A stretch of DNA of 41,390 nt from Candidatus Berkelbacteria bacterium (GTDB lineage: Bacteria; Patescibacteriota; UBA1384; XYA2-FULL-43-10; 1-14-0-10-43-13), in contig JAPLVL010000028.1 of the NCBI GenBank assembly GCA_026397135.1, forward strand, positions 1-41,390. Reading direction: 5' to 3'. The position numbers and the translations under genes were made by a program. Positions 1 through 8,420 of the stretch are shown here, in pieces. The first letter of the stretch is position 1; each line of letters begins with the position of its first letter. The notes beneath the pieces are model-generated. The model saw nothing but the letters and a program-made list of their open reading frames with translations. It ran no database searches and was not told the origin of the DNA.

Positions 1-1
1 A

Positions 2-124
2 GCGAAAAGCTTAGTTGGTCTTGTTATAAGAGTATTAGGAATCATTACAAGCTTTACTCTTGGTATGTATATTAACAGTCTCAGAGGCAATAAATTGTTA
101 AAGATCAAAGGTTTATTGGCTTAA
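2..124 (+). CDS. C-terminal fragment of a CDS truncated by the window start (hydrophobic C-terminus)
   Basis: Frame 2 is open from the window edge to TAA at 122-124: AKSLVGLVIRVLGIITSFTLGMYINSLRGNKLLKIKGLLA*. Short, so family cannot be assigned. Confidence 0.5.
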   Translation, partial: AKSLVGLVIRVLGIITSFTLGMYINSLRGNKLLKIKGLLA

Positions 125-177
125 TTATGCAACATTGGTATATATTACACTTTTCCACTAAACATTCTATCTGGTTG

Positions 178-186
178 TGATATAAT
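178..186 (+). promoter_or_regulatory. Putative extended -10 promoter (TGA-TATAAT) for the dockerin protein gene
   Basis: tga tataat at 178-186, about 16 nt before the ATG at 202; no good -35 seen. Confidence 0.4.
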
Positions 187-201
187 CATAAGTAAGCATA
201 A

Positions 202-1350
202 ATGAAATATCTGAAGGAAAAAATTAACCGTCTATGTATCTATTTTGCAGTCGCTGCACTTCTTTTTGCATCGCTAAACCCAGAACTTGCCCTTGCAAAT
301 GTTAGCGCCGGAACCTTCACTGGCTCTGGACTCAACAACAATCTTATTAGCAACACGGATTTCCTGGCCTATGACTCAATGACAGTGGACCAAATCCAAT
401 CGTTTCTTGCTTCGCATAACTCTGTGCTAACTAATTATTCTGATGGTGGCCGATCTGCAGCCCAGATCATTCTCGATGCTTCGTATGGTCGCTACGATGC
501 AGCCGGAACCTGGAATGGAATTGTAATAAATGAATCGACTCATACTGTAAGCCCCAAAGTATTACTGGTCGTACTACAAAAGGAACAAAGTTTGATTACC
601 CAAAGTAGTGTTGGTGACCGAGCTATTTATGCCGCAATGGGTTGTTATTGCTACAACGGTGTCTCTGGTGACAACAACGGCAATGGTTGCAAGGATTCGA
701 CAGAAGGATTCTCGAAACAGGTCGAAAACGGTGCCTGGCTTTTGCGATATAGCTATGAAAGAGCTCAAGGCAAAGGATTAGACTACCAAGTCGGTCAAGA
801 ATTTACAACTTCCGATGGATACAATGTCAAACTTCTGAATGCCGCAACCGCCTCGCTCTACCGCTACACACCTTATGTTTTCAATGGAAATTTTAATTTC
901 TACAACTATTATAATACCTGGTTCGTGGCACATCCTGACACAAATACAAACGACCAAACTCCTTTCACCCTCAAGACATACGTCAACACACAGAAACTTT
1001 CCGGATACAAAACTTCTGACGCCAAAGCTTATCTCGGAGGTCAGTTGTTAGCCGATACTGGCTCAACTACCTGGGAATTGAATCTGACAAGTCTCGCCTT
1101 TGGCACGAATAATTATTCTGTTACCTACAAATCTGGGGATGGTACAACTCTGGGCAGCAAATCGATTGTGATCGTGGTCCAGAAGCCTGGTGATATTGAT
1201 GGCAGCGGAACAGTCGGCCTTCAGGACCTCTCAGTTTTGGCTGGATATTGGGGACAAACTAGTCCAGAGGAGCCACTCTCCGACTTAAATGGTGATCATG
1301 TTGTCGATATTCAAGATTTGTCGATATTGGCCGGGTATTGGGGGCAATAA
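202..1350 (+). CDS. Secreted protein: signal peptide, conserved (possibly lysozyme-like) extracellular domain, C-terminal dockerin-type repeats
   Basis: Hydrophobic N-terminal signal (LCIYFAVAALLFASLNPELALA); motif VLLVVLQKEQSLIT and ATASLYRYTPYV...FYNYYNTWF resemble a secreted domain of actinobacterial/patescibacterial surface proteins; C-terminus GDIDGSGTVGLQDLSVLAGYWGQ / SDLNGDHVVDIQDLSILAGYWGQ is a duplicated Ca-binding dockerin-like motif. Confidence 0.8.
   Translation: MKYLKEKINRLCIYFAVAALLFASLNPELALANVSAGTFTGSGLNNNLISNTDFLAYDSMTVDQIQSFLASHNSVLTNYSDGGRSAAQIILDASYGRYDAAGTWNGIVINESTHTVSPKVLLVVLQKEQSLITQSSVGDRAIYAAMGCYCYNGVSGDNNGNGCKDSTEGFSKQVENGAWLLRYSYERAQGKGLDYQVGQEFTTSDGYNVKLLNAATASLYRYTPYVFNGNFNFYNYYNTWFVAHPDTNTNDQTPFTLKTYVNTQKLSGYKTSDAKAYLGGQLLADTGSTTWELNLTSLAFGTNNYSVTYKSGDGTTLGSKSIVIVVQKPGDIDGSGTVGLQDLSVLAGYWGQTSPEEPLSDLNGDHVVDIQDLSILAGYWGQ
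1189..1347 (+). other. Dockerin type I-like domain (two 22-24 aa repeats)
   Basis: Two DxDxSG/DxNGD...D Ca-loop repeats each ending in AGYWGQ. Confidence 0.8.
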
Positions 1351-1353
1351 AAT

Positions 1354-1416
1354 ATCAGGATTAAGAATTAAGGATTAAGCAGTAAGCAATAAGCAGGGAG
1401 CAATAAGTGAGAAGGG
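1354..1416 (+). repeat. Heptanucleotide array, 9 in-phase units
   Basis: atcagga ttaagaa ttaagga ttaagca gtaagca ataagca gggagca ataagtg agaaggg. Confidence 0.8.
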
Positions 1417-1418
1417 AT

Positions 1419-2684
1419 ATGATGAAAAAAAATTTGTTAATTTGTCTTCTGACAGTCTTTGCAGTGTTAATTATTCCCAAGGTCACCTTGGCTGCCGGAA
1501 TTTCAGTTTCCGGAGGAGCGCTCAAGTATGCCGGCGACGAAAGCAATGTTACTATCACCGCATCGGGTGCAACTTTTAACGCATTTTCAGGAACGATCAG
1601 CGCTTCAGGATCAGTCAAAGTAACTGCTTGCACACCTGGCGATGCGCTTTGGGTGACGAAGCCATCGGGGACGGGCAGTTTTGCTGGCGCACTCACGAGC
1701 GCAACTACATCATTTAGAATCGCAACGTGTCATATCAAGGCATCGACCACCGGTAGTGGCTCGATTTCTGTTTCCGGGGTTCAACTTGCTAACAAGGGTC
1801 CGATTGTTGGAACAGACAGTGGCAGTCAATCGTTTTCGCCAATTCGCAAGCCTACCCCTCCAGGAGCAATTACAGTGACTTCAACTTCTCACCCAGACCA
1901 AAATACTTCCTACGAGGTGACCACTATCGTTCTTTCTTGGGACAAACCAACCGGAGTCACTAATTATTCATATCTTCTCGATCAGACGGCTGGCACAATC
2001 CCACCCGCAACTGCGACGAACGCAAACACAACTGCAAGTTATGACAATGAAGCTGTTGGGACTTATTATTTCCACATTCGGGCGCTAAACGGAGACGGTT
2101 GGGGTGACGCGACTCATTTCAAAATTACAATCAAGGAACCTGATCCCAAAATTCACGACGACATCGCCAAACCACAAAACATCACGATTACAAAGAATAC
2201 TGATTTTAAAAACGATATTGAGAGTGGAACCGTGACAGGTTTCACAATTTCTGGTCTTACTCTGCCAAATTATATGGCAAATATTATCTTCAGCCCAACT
2301 ATCACTCCGCCGGAGGGCAAATTGTTGTCAGTCAAGGCTGATGCGAACGGTAGTTTCAGTTTCATTGCAGATTTTCCTTTCAAAGCAGGTAATTATTCCC
2401 TCACGATCCAGGGCCAGGACAACAAAACCCTGACGCCTATTTCCGACCCGATACACTTCGAAATTTCACAGAGATTGGGTGGTGCGATAAACATTCTGAC
2501 AGCTGCCGACACGAATACCCCGATCATCCCTGCCAAAAAATGGTTTGAAAAAATCAACTGGATGTACGTGACCGCTGGATTGACTGGGCTCGTCTTGATC
2601 CTAGCTATTCTATTTGTTATTGTCATCTTCAAGAATAAAAAGGCCTGGAAAAAAATATTCTCAGAACTAAGGATCCAGAAGTAA
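1419..2684 (+). CDS. Membrane-anchored cohesin-like domain protein (signal peptide, cohesin-like, Fn3-like, C-terminal TM)
   Basis: ORF track begins at GTG 1407, but ATGs at 1419/1422 follow an agaagg SD-like stretch. N-terminal signal; ISVSGGALKYAGDESNVTITASGATFNAFSGTISASGSVKV...GSISVSGVQLANKGP resembles a cohesin fold; APG...TSYEVTTIVLSWDKPTGVTNYSYLLDQ is Fn3-like; C-terminal TM WMYVTAGLTGLVLILAILFVIVIF with basic tail. Confidence 0.75.
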   Translation: MMKKNLLICLLTVFAVLIIPKVTLAAGISVSGGALKYAGDESNVTITASGATFNAFSGTISASGSVKVTACTPGDALWVTKPSGTGSFAGALTSATTSFRIATCHIKASTTGSGSISVSGVQLANKGPIVGTDSGSQSFSPIRKPTPPGAITVTSTSHPDQNTSYEVTTIVLSWDKPTGVTNYSYLLDQTAGTIPPATATNANTTASYDNEAVGTYYFHIRALNGDGWGDATHFKITIKEPDPKIHDDIAKPQNITITKNTDFKNDIESGTVTGFTISGLTLPNYMANIIFSPTITPPEGKLLSVKADANGSFSFIADFPFKAGNYSLTIQGQDNKTLTPISDPIHFEISQRLGGAINILTAADTNTPIIPAKKWFEKINWMYVTAGLTGLVLILAILFVIVIFKNKKAWKKIFSELRIQK

Positions 2685-2692
2685 GAATTCAG
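2681..2692 (+). repeat. Left arm of inverted repeat flanking the four-helix-bundle gene
   Basis: gtaagaattcag; reverse complement of cttaattcttac (3085-3096) matches at 11 of 12 positions. Lies in a degenerate heptad run aactaag gatccag aagtaag aattcag ctaggag. Confidence 0.6.
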
Positions 2693-2704
2693 CTAGGAGG
2701 ACAA

Positions 2705-3082
2705 ATGAATACTAGTATGAAAAGTTTTCAAGACATAATTGCTTGGCAAAAATCACATGAATTTGTTCTCAAGATTTATGAATTAACCAAACTTTTCCCA
2801 AAAAACGAGGAATTTTGTCTAACAAACCAAATCCGGCGAGCAGCTATTTCTGTCCCCTCGAATATTGCTGAAGGATTCAAACGCAAGTCAACCAAAGACA
2901 GCCTCCACTTTTACAATATTGCCGAGGGTTCTCTAGAAGAAGCAAAGTATCAATTGCTATTGGCTCGAGATCTGGGGTATATTGAATCTCTAATATACGA
3001 AAAAGTTTGTGGCATAGCAGCAGAGTCAAGCAAGCTTCTGTGCAGATGGATTAAATCGCAGAGTGCTCGACTTAATTCTTAA
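2705..3082 (+). CDS. Four-helix bundle protein (S23 / bIVP / Avd-like family)
   Basis: SFQDIIAWQKSHEFVLKIYELTKLFPKNEEFCLTNQIRRAAISVPSNIAEGFKRKS matches the family signature (F.dl.aw..a..l....Y.lt..fP..E...l..QirraavSipsNIAEG). SD taggagg upstream. Confidence 0.9.
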   Translation: MNTSMKSFQDIIAWQKSHEFVLKIYELTKLFPKNEEFCLTNQIRRAAISVPSNIAEGFKRKSTKDSLHFYNIAEGSLEEAKYQLLLARDLGYIESLIYEKVCGIAAESSKLLCRWIKSQSARLNS

Positions 3083-3096
3083 TTCTTAATTCTTAC
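3071..3096 (+). repeat. Heptanucleotide array (cttaatt x3) and right inverted-repeat arm
   Basis: cttaatt cttaatt cttaatt cttac; overlaps the stop of the four-helix-bundle gene. Confidence 0.75.
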
Positions 3097-3100
3097 AAAA

Positions 3101-4549
3101 ATGAATGACAAGCGCGCTATTTTTATCAACACGACCTGGCAGATTATCTTCAGGGTTATCACTCTGGCAGTGACACTGATTTCGGTAAAGTTACTGGCAA
3201 ATTATCTCGGCAAGACAGGGGTTGGTGAATACAATACCATCACGACATATGTCAATTTCTTCATCGTGATCGCTGAATTGGGTCTCTTTGCTACTACCGT
3301 CAGAGAAATCTCAAAGCACCCGGAAAACGAACAGAGGATTCTGTCCAATGTTTTTACGATTCGCCTAGTTTCAGCACTTCTGACCTGCGTTTTGGCAATC
3401 GGCCTCATCTTGATTGGACACTCTTACTACGCGAAATATAATATAAACTCTGATATTGTTTTCGGCGTCGTTATCGCTTCGGGCTTCCTTCTTTTCAATC
3501 TGCTCTGGAGTATTTACGACATGGTTTTGCAACATCGGCTCAAAATGCAGTTCTCGGCCCTTTCGGAATTTTTGGGTAAGCTGATCTCAATTGGTGCGCT
3601 CGCCCTCGTAATTATTTTTCGTGGCAATTTCCTGATCGTCGTTTCAACTATTACAATTGGCGCCCTCTCAACTTTTCTAATCAAATGGCTCTTCGCCAGA
3701 CGCTTTGCCAAATTTAGCTTTGCCTTTGATCCTGATTTTGCCAATCGGCTACTTCGAATTTCAATCCCATTCGGAATTGTATTTGTCCTAAACGGCCTAT
3801 ATTTCAAGCTCGACACTCTGATGCTTTACCCAATGAAAGGTCCTGATGCTGTCGGCATTTATTCAATTGCTTATAAGGTTTTGGAGGTTGTTGCTTTCTT
3901 CGGTTCGTACTTTGCCAGCTCCCTGAAGCCGATCATTTCACGAGAGATAGTCAGTGACAAGAAACATGTTACTAATATAATCAATCAGGCAGTTCCAATT
4001 ATGATTTTTATGGCGCTGCCAATCACTATAGTATGCGTCGTATTCTCGAGGGAAATCATCACACTTGTCTCCAACGCGACTTTTGTTGATGGTGCTGCAG
4101 CTCAAAACATCTTGGCCTTTACGTTGCCCTTCATCTACCTCGACGTGCTCTTATCTGAGGTTTTGATCGCCAACGACAACAGAAGGCTCCTCCTTGGAAT
4201 TTCCGGCTTCATTTTGTTATTTAATTTGGCCTTTAATATTATCGCTATTCCTCGTTATTCATATATTGGTGCTGCTTGGGGCACGCTCGTGTCGGAAATA
4301 GTATTGTTCCTAATTTATTTCTATTTCACAAAAAAAATAATTGCCCACCGTCTCGATTGGGCAAAAATCATGAAGATCATCTTGGTCAGCGCCATGACCT
4401 TTGGGCTAGGTTATATATTAAAGACTCTGGATATCAACTTCCTCTTCTTGGTAGTCTTGACGCTGGCAGGTTACGCCATCTTCTCTTATCTTTTGCAAAT
4501 TCTAAAAATTAGCACAGTCAGAGAATTGTTAAGGCCGGAGGCAAACTAA
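3101..4549 (+). CDS. Wzx-like oligosaccharide flippase (MATE/MOP superfamily)
   Basis: 482 aa polytopic; N-terminus NTTWQIIFRVITLAVTLISVKLLANYLGKTGVGEYNTITTYVNFF typical of polysaccharide biosynthesis proteins. Confidence 0.88.
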   Translation: MNDKRAIFINTTWQIIFRVITLAVTLISVKLLANYLGKTGVGEYNTITTYVNFFIVIAELGLFATTVREISKHPENEQRILSNVFTIRLVSALLTCVLAIGLILIGHSYYAKYNINSDIVFGVVIASGFLLFNLLWSIYDMVLQHRLKMQFSALSEFLGKLISIGALALVIIFRGNFLIVVSTITIGALSTFLIKWLFARRFAKFSFAFDPDFANRLLRISIPFGIVFVLNGLYFKLDTLMLYPMKGPDAVGIYSIAYKVLEVVAFFGSYFASSLKPIISREIVSDKKHVTNIINQAVPIMIFMALPITIVCVVFSREIITLVSNATFVDGAAAQNILAFTLPFIYLDVLLSEVLIANDNRRLLLGISGFILLFNLAFNIIAIPRYSYIGAAWGTLVSEIVLFLIYFYFTKKIIAHRLDWAKIMKIILVSAMTFGLGYILKTLDINFLFLVVLTLAGYAIFSYLLQILKISTVRELLRPEAN

Positions 4550-5523
4550 AATTCTTTATTTCCCTTATACCAGTTGACACACGCTTTGATCCCATCCTCG
4601 AAATCAACAAGCGGTTGCCAGTCCAGAAGCTTGCTAGCTTTGGATATGTCAGCACTGGTTGAATCCATGTCGGCTTTGTTTGAATCTTTTTGATTGATCA
4701 GGGCCTTTTTTTGAAGTAATTTTTCGATCAAATTTATCATGTAATTGATCGATATTGGCTTCTTGCCGCCACCAAGATTGACAATTTCGTAGCCAACTTT
4801 TTTCATCGCCCTGATTGTGCCGCTAGCAATATCAGAAACATAGGTAAAGTCTCTAGTCTGCATACCATCTCCAAACAGTTCAATCGGCTTTCCTTCATCA
4901 ACCGCTTTGATAAAACGGAAATAACTCATATCTGGTCGGCCGGCCGGTCCAAAGACAGTAAAGTATCTGACAACTGTAACATCAATATCGTAGAGATGAT
5001 GGTAGGTGTAGGCAATCACCTCAGCTCCTTTTTTCGAAGCAGCATAAGGCGAAATTGGTGTGTTGACCGGAAGCTTTTCAGAAAATGGCATTTCGCCACC
5101 GGCATAGAGAGAAGAAGTCGAGGCAATCACAATTTTGGGCACATCGTACTTTCTCATCATTTCCAATATATTCAGAGTACCAATCGTGTTGACCTCGAAA
5201 TACAGGTTTGGATTTTCCATACTATAACGAACTCCAGCCATACCAGCCAAATGGATCACAGCTGTAAATTTATGTTCAGAAAAAAGTGTTTCCAATTTGG
5301 CAACGTCTCTAATATCAATTCGTAAGACTTTTGTCCTATATTTCTCCTGAATCTCTTCCGCCCGATAATCTTTCAGTTTTGGATCATAATAATCATTAAA
5401 ATTATCAACGCAAACTACTTCTCTCCCTTCTTCCAAAAGCATTTTAGAGACATGAGAGCCAATAAATCCAGCGGCTCCTGTTATGAGAATTTGTGATTTA
5501 GGTTTTGAATCTTGATGTTTCAT
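4546..5523 (-). CDS. NAD-dependent epimerase, UDP-glucuronate 4-epimerase-like
   Basis: ILITGAAGFIGSHVSKML...VDNFNDYYDPKLKDYR, SLYAGGEMPFSEK, YAASKKGAE. ORF track start (5634) overlaps manC; ATG at 5523 follows the upstream stop directly. Confidence 0.82.
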   Translation of the reverse strand: MKHQDSKPKSQILITGAAGFIGSHVSKMLLEEGREVVCVDNFNDYYDPKLKDYRAEEIQEKYRTKVLRIDIRDVAKLETLFSEHKFTAVIHLAGMAGVRYSMENPNLYFEVNTIGTLNILEMMRKYDVPKIVIASTSSLYAGGEMPFSEKLPVNTPISPYAASKKGAEVIAYTYHHLYDIDVTVVRYFTVFGPAGRPDMSYFRFIKAVDEGKPIELFGDGMQTRDFTYVSDIASGTIRAMKKVGYEIVNLGGGKKPISINYMINLIEKLLQKKALINQKDSNKADMDSTSADISKASKLLDWQPLVDFEDGIKACVNWYKGNKEF

Positions 5524-5524
5524 T

Positions 5525-6604
5525 TTATAAATAGTGGTGTTTATCATCTTGCTGAAATTTCTCCAGAAGGTCCTTGACCTGCCCAGACTTGTGACTGTTG
5601 CAAATGAGCAAAGCATCAGAAGTATCAACCACAATAATGTCAGTTAGCCCCACCGTTGCAATTAATTTGTCACCAGCAAAAAAGAGACAATTATCGTTGT
5701 CAACACCAATATGATGGCCTCTTGAGATTACTTTGGTATTATAATTTTTGGTTAGTTCCGAAAGGAGCGTTCCCCAACTTCCAACATCAGACCAGCCAAA
5801 ATCAGCAGGCACGACCAAAATTTCTTTTGTCTTCTCCAAGATGCCATAATCTATGGAAGTATTCTCAACTTTCTTGTAATCATTTCGTAATACTTTTTCA
5901 TACAACGCTGTCCCCAGATTCTGACCGACATTTTCAAGAACTTTGGTTGTTTCGGGCAAATATTTGGCAAACAATTCCAGCATTTTCTTGGTTTTCCATA
6001 TGAAAATTCCTGAATTCCAAAGATATTCCCATGAGGAGACATACTCCTCTGCTTTTTCGAGATTTGGTTTTTCAACAAACTTTTCGACAGAAAATGCACG
6101 CAGGTTATCTGATTCTTCAACCTGAGAGCCCATTTTAATATAGCCCAGTCCCGTGTCTGGTTTGGTCGGATTGATTCCGATTGTCAAAATATATCCATCA
6201 TATTCGTTTTCACAAAGTTCTTCAGCAAACCCAACTGCCTCCAGAAATTTGCCATTGTCTTTGATTGAGTGATCAGCCGGCAAAAAAATAACAGCAGCCT
6301 CAGAATCTCTCATGTTTATAATTTTTGTGGCCAATCCGCAAGCTGCCGCCGTACCCATTGGATATGGTTCTACAATAAAATCATCCTCAGCAATCTCCGG
6401 AATTATTTTTTTGATGTCAACTAGATATTCAGGAGTAGTAGAAATTAATATCTTTGCCGAGGGAAAACTTGGCAAAAGTCTCTCGTATGTTTCACGAATC
6501 AGCGATTTGTCAGAAATGAAAGAATGGAGCTGTTTCGGCTTTTTCGTCCTAGAGAGTGGCCAAAGTCGGGTCCCCTTTCCGCCGGCCATTATCACTGCAT
6601 ACAT
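5525..6604 (-). CDS. manC: Mannose-1-phosphate guanylyltransferase
   Basis: MYAVIMAGGKGTRLWPLSRTKKPKQ, EPYPMGTAAACGLA, FLPADHSIKD, EKFVEKPNLEKAEEY..WNSGIFIWK. Confidence 0.92.
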   Translation of the reverse strand: MYAVIMAGGKGTRLWPLSRTKKPKQLHSFISDKSLIRETYERLLPSFPSAKILISTTPEYLVDIKKIIPEIAEDDFIVEPYPMGTAAACGLATKIINMRDSEAAVIFLPADHSIKDNGKFLEAVGFAEELCENEYDGYILTIGINPTKPDTGLGYIKMGSQVEESDNLRAFSVEKFVEKPNLEKAEEYVSSWEYLWNSGIFIWKTKKMLELFAKYLPETTKVLENVGQNLGTALYEKVLRNDYKKVENTSIDYGILEKTKEILVVPADFGWSDVGSWGTLLSELTKNYNTKVISRGHHIGVDNDNCLFFAGDKLIATVGLTDIIVVDTSDALLICNSHKSGQVKDLLEKFQQDDKHHYL

Positions 6605-6954
6605 TATTTTTTCTTTCTCTCCATACTGAATTGGAGGATTGTCATTATTACAGCAAGAATCAAGAAGAGATAAGCAAGCTCAGAAAATATTTCTGCCCGA
6701 TTTGCCTGATTTAGGGCCATTGTAAGTGCTGTTAAGGCCAAGAAAAGGGCTGAGATCTTGGCCAAAACTTGGGTGGCAAGCGGAAAAAGTACCAACCAAA
6801 TCAGAAAAAGGATCAAAACCAGTTCCTTTGCGTTCCAGTCAGAGAAAAGACCGAGAATTCCAAAACAGACCAGGACGAAATATCCAAAATACTGTTTGGT
6901 TAAATATTTTTGCCAATCATTTTTTCGAATTAAATTGTCAACTTTTTCAATCAT
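6604..6954 (-). CDS. Small hypothetical membrane protein
   Basis: 116 aa with hydrophobic helices; packed between adjacent genes with overlap at 6604. Confidence 0.65.
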   Translation of the reverse strand: MIEKVDNLIRKNDWQKYLTKQYFGYFVLVCFGILGLFSDWNAKELVLILFLIWLVLFPLATQVLAKISALFLALTALTMALNQANRAEIFSELAYLFLILAVIMTILQFSMERKKK

Positions 6955-6956
6955 AT

Positions 6957-8420
6957 TTATCTATTAATATTAACAGTTGCGTTTACATCTAGTGAATCGA
7001 AATCCCAGGCAGCTTTATTTTGAGCTGTTCCAGTTGCTTTTATGTATATCACACTATTGCTGATATCTCCATTGATTTTTTGTCTGAAGAAGCTAATCTG
7101 GTCAACTTGGCTATTCTCAATAATTTCGTGCCAGTTTTGATTGTCAAATGAATAAAATACATGGTAGTTGTCGGACAATTTGACAGTATTGAGCCCGACT
7201 TCGATATAGAGAGAACTGAACGGGAAGAAAGTATTGAGCCTGTACACATTAAAACCCTTGTCGGTAGCAAAAAGATCCAAACTGTTCTTGCTGTAAGAAT
7301 AATTCCCTGTACCATTTCCCCTGTCATCAAATGAATCACCAAGATTGGCCCTAATATTGTTGTAGATGGGTTGATCAGCGAAAAAATATTCCAAGTAAAC
7401 ATCACCAATTTCATTTACAAGCTTGTTGTTTTTCTCAACTTTGTAACCAATACCATTACGATTCTGAATCCCGTCACTGCTTCCGAAAATTTGTAAATTA
7501 TTGAAAAAATTAGCTACTGCTCTAGAATTATCAATACCGATGAAATATTGCTTCCCCTTCATCAGCTTTGTACGAACCGGGAAGTTGTAAATTCCGTCCG
7601 TTGAATCTGTTTGGTAAGTATTCTCGGCCATTATTTCGTCAAACGAAAGATTGGATAAATCTGGTCCACTAATTGCACCGTCCTTGACTTCTCTCATGAT
7701 CAGCTGATAATTACCACTGCCACCACTTCCACGAAAGTGCAGTTTGAAACTAACACTCGACAAATAATCATTTTGAGCCGTAAATGTTTCACCGACAATA
7801 ATATTCTTGGCCGAAGTATCCGCAATTCCCACGCTGTCATCAGGCTTGAAGGTCTCGGTCGGATGGCTAATATCGAGGCTTCCGTCAAGTGATGACAATA
7901 GATTACTGGAGCCGTCCAATCTGACAAGATGGTAGGTCGGAATCGTTACTTCAGAAGGACTCGACAGATCGGCTTTTCTGAAAAAAACACTCTGATATTC
8001 TCTATCGACGTTGAAAATAATGTCTTCGTTTGTAAATTCGTGAGAGTTGAGCGGAACATCGACACTTTGAACAATTTTTTCATTGCCAAGTTTGTCTGAC
8101 AAGCCAAAAACAATTTTCTCGGTCAAAGCGCTTCCGTTTGTATCATATGTTGATCTTGCTTTGATCTGGTAGAGAAGGCGGTAATTCTCTCCCGCTCTCG
8201 TATCAAGAACATCACTGATTGTATAAGATGTGGTGTTACTCGCAATCTGCGTCTTTGAAGTTTGATTGAGTGAATCATCTGAAATATCACTGTTTTTGAC
8301 ATTTTTACCAAAAAACAAAAGCATCAAGAAAAGCAGAAGCAACGCTATGTAGCGCTTATCCTTGATAATTTGTCGGCCAAAATCGGCCAGAGGGGAATTG
8401 TTTGCATTATTTTGCGTCAT
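6957..8420 (-). CDS. Hypothetical membrane-anchored extracellular protein
   Basis: 487 aa, N-terminal TM (YIALLLLFLMLLFFGK), beta-rich extracellular remainder; C-terminal region discoidin-like (weak). Confidence 0.7.
   Translation of the reverse strand: MTQNNANNSPLADFGRQIIKDKRYIALLLLFLMLLFFGKNVKNSDISDDSLNQTSKTQIASNTTSYTISDVLDTRAGENYRLLYQIKARSTYDTNGSALTEKIVFGLSDKLGNEKIVQSVDVPLNSHEFTNEDIIFNVDREYQSVFFRKADLSSPSEVTIPTYHLVRLDGSSNLLSSLDGSLDISHPTETFKPDDSVGIADTSAKNIIVGETFTAQNDYLSSVSFKLHFRGSGGSGNYQLIMREVKDGAISGPDLSNLSFDEIMAENTYQTDSTDGIYNFPVRTKLMKGKQYFIGIDNSRAVANFFNNLQIFGSSDGIQNRNGIGYKVEKNNKLVNEIGDVYLEYFFADQPIYNNIRANLGDSFDDRGNGTGNYSYSKNSLDLFATDKGFNVYRLNTFFPFSSLYIEVGLNTVKLSDNYHVFYSFDNQNWHEIIENSQVDQISFFRQKINGDISNSVIYIKATGTAQNKAAWDFDSLDVNATVNINR

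Noticed and set aside
2705-3082. Diversity-generating retroelement based on the Avd-like protein
   Set aside because: No reverse transcriptase or template/variable repeat pair was seen nearby; kept only as a mobile-cassette hypothesis.
1354-3096. CRISPR array interpretation of the repeats
   Set aside because: Units are contiguous 7-mers with no spacers, and no cas genes are present.
5525-5634. Extended N-terminus of the epimerase ORF (start 5634)
   Set aside because: Would overlap manC; the conserved Rossmann start fits the ATG at 5523.
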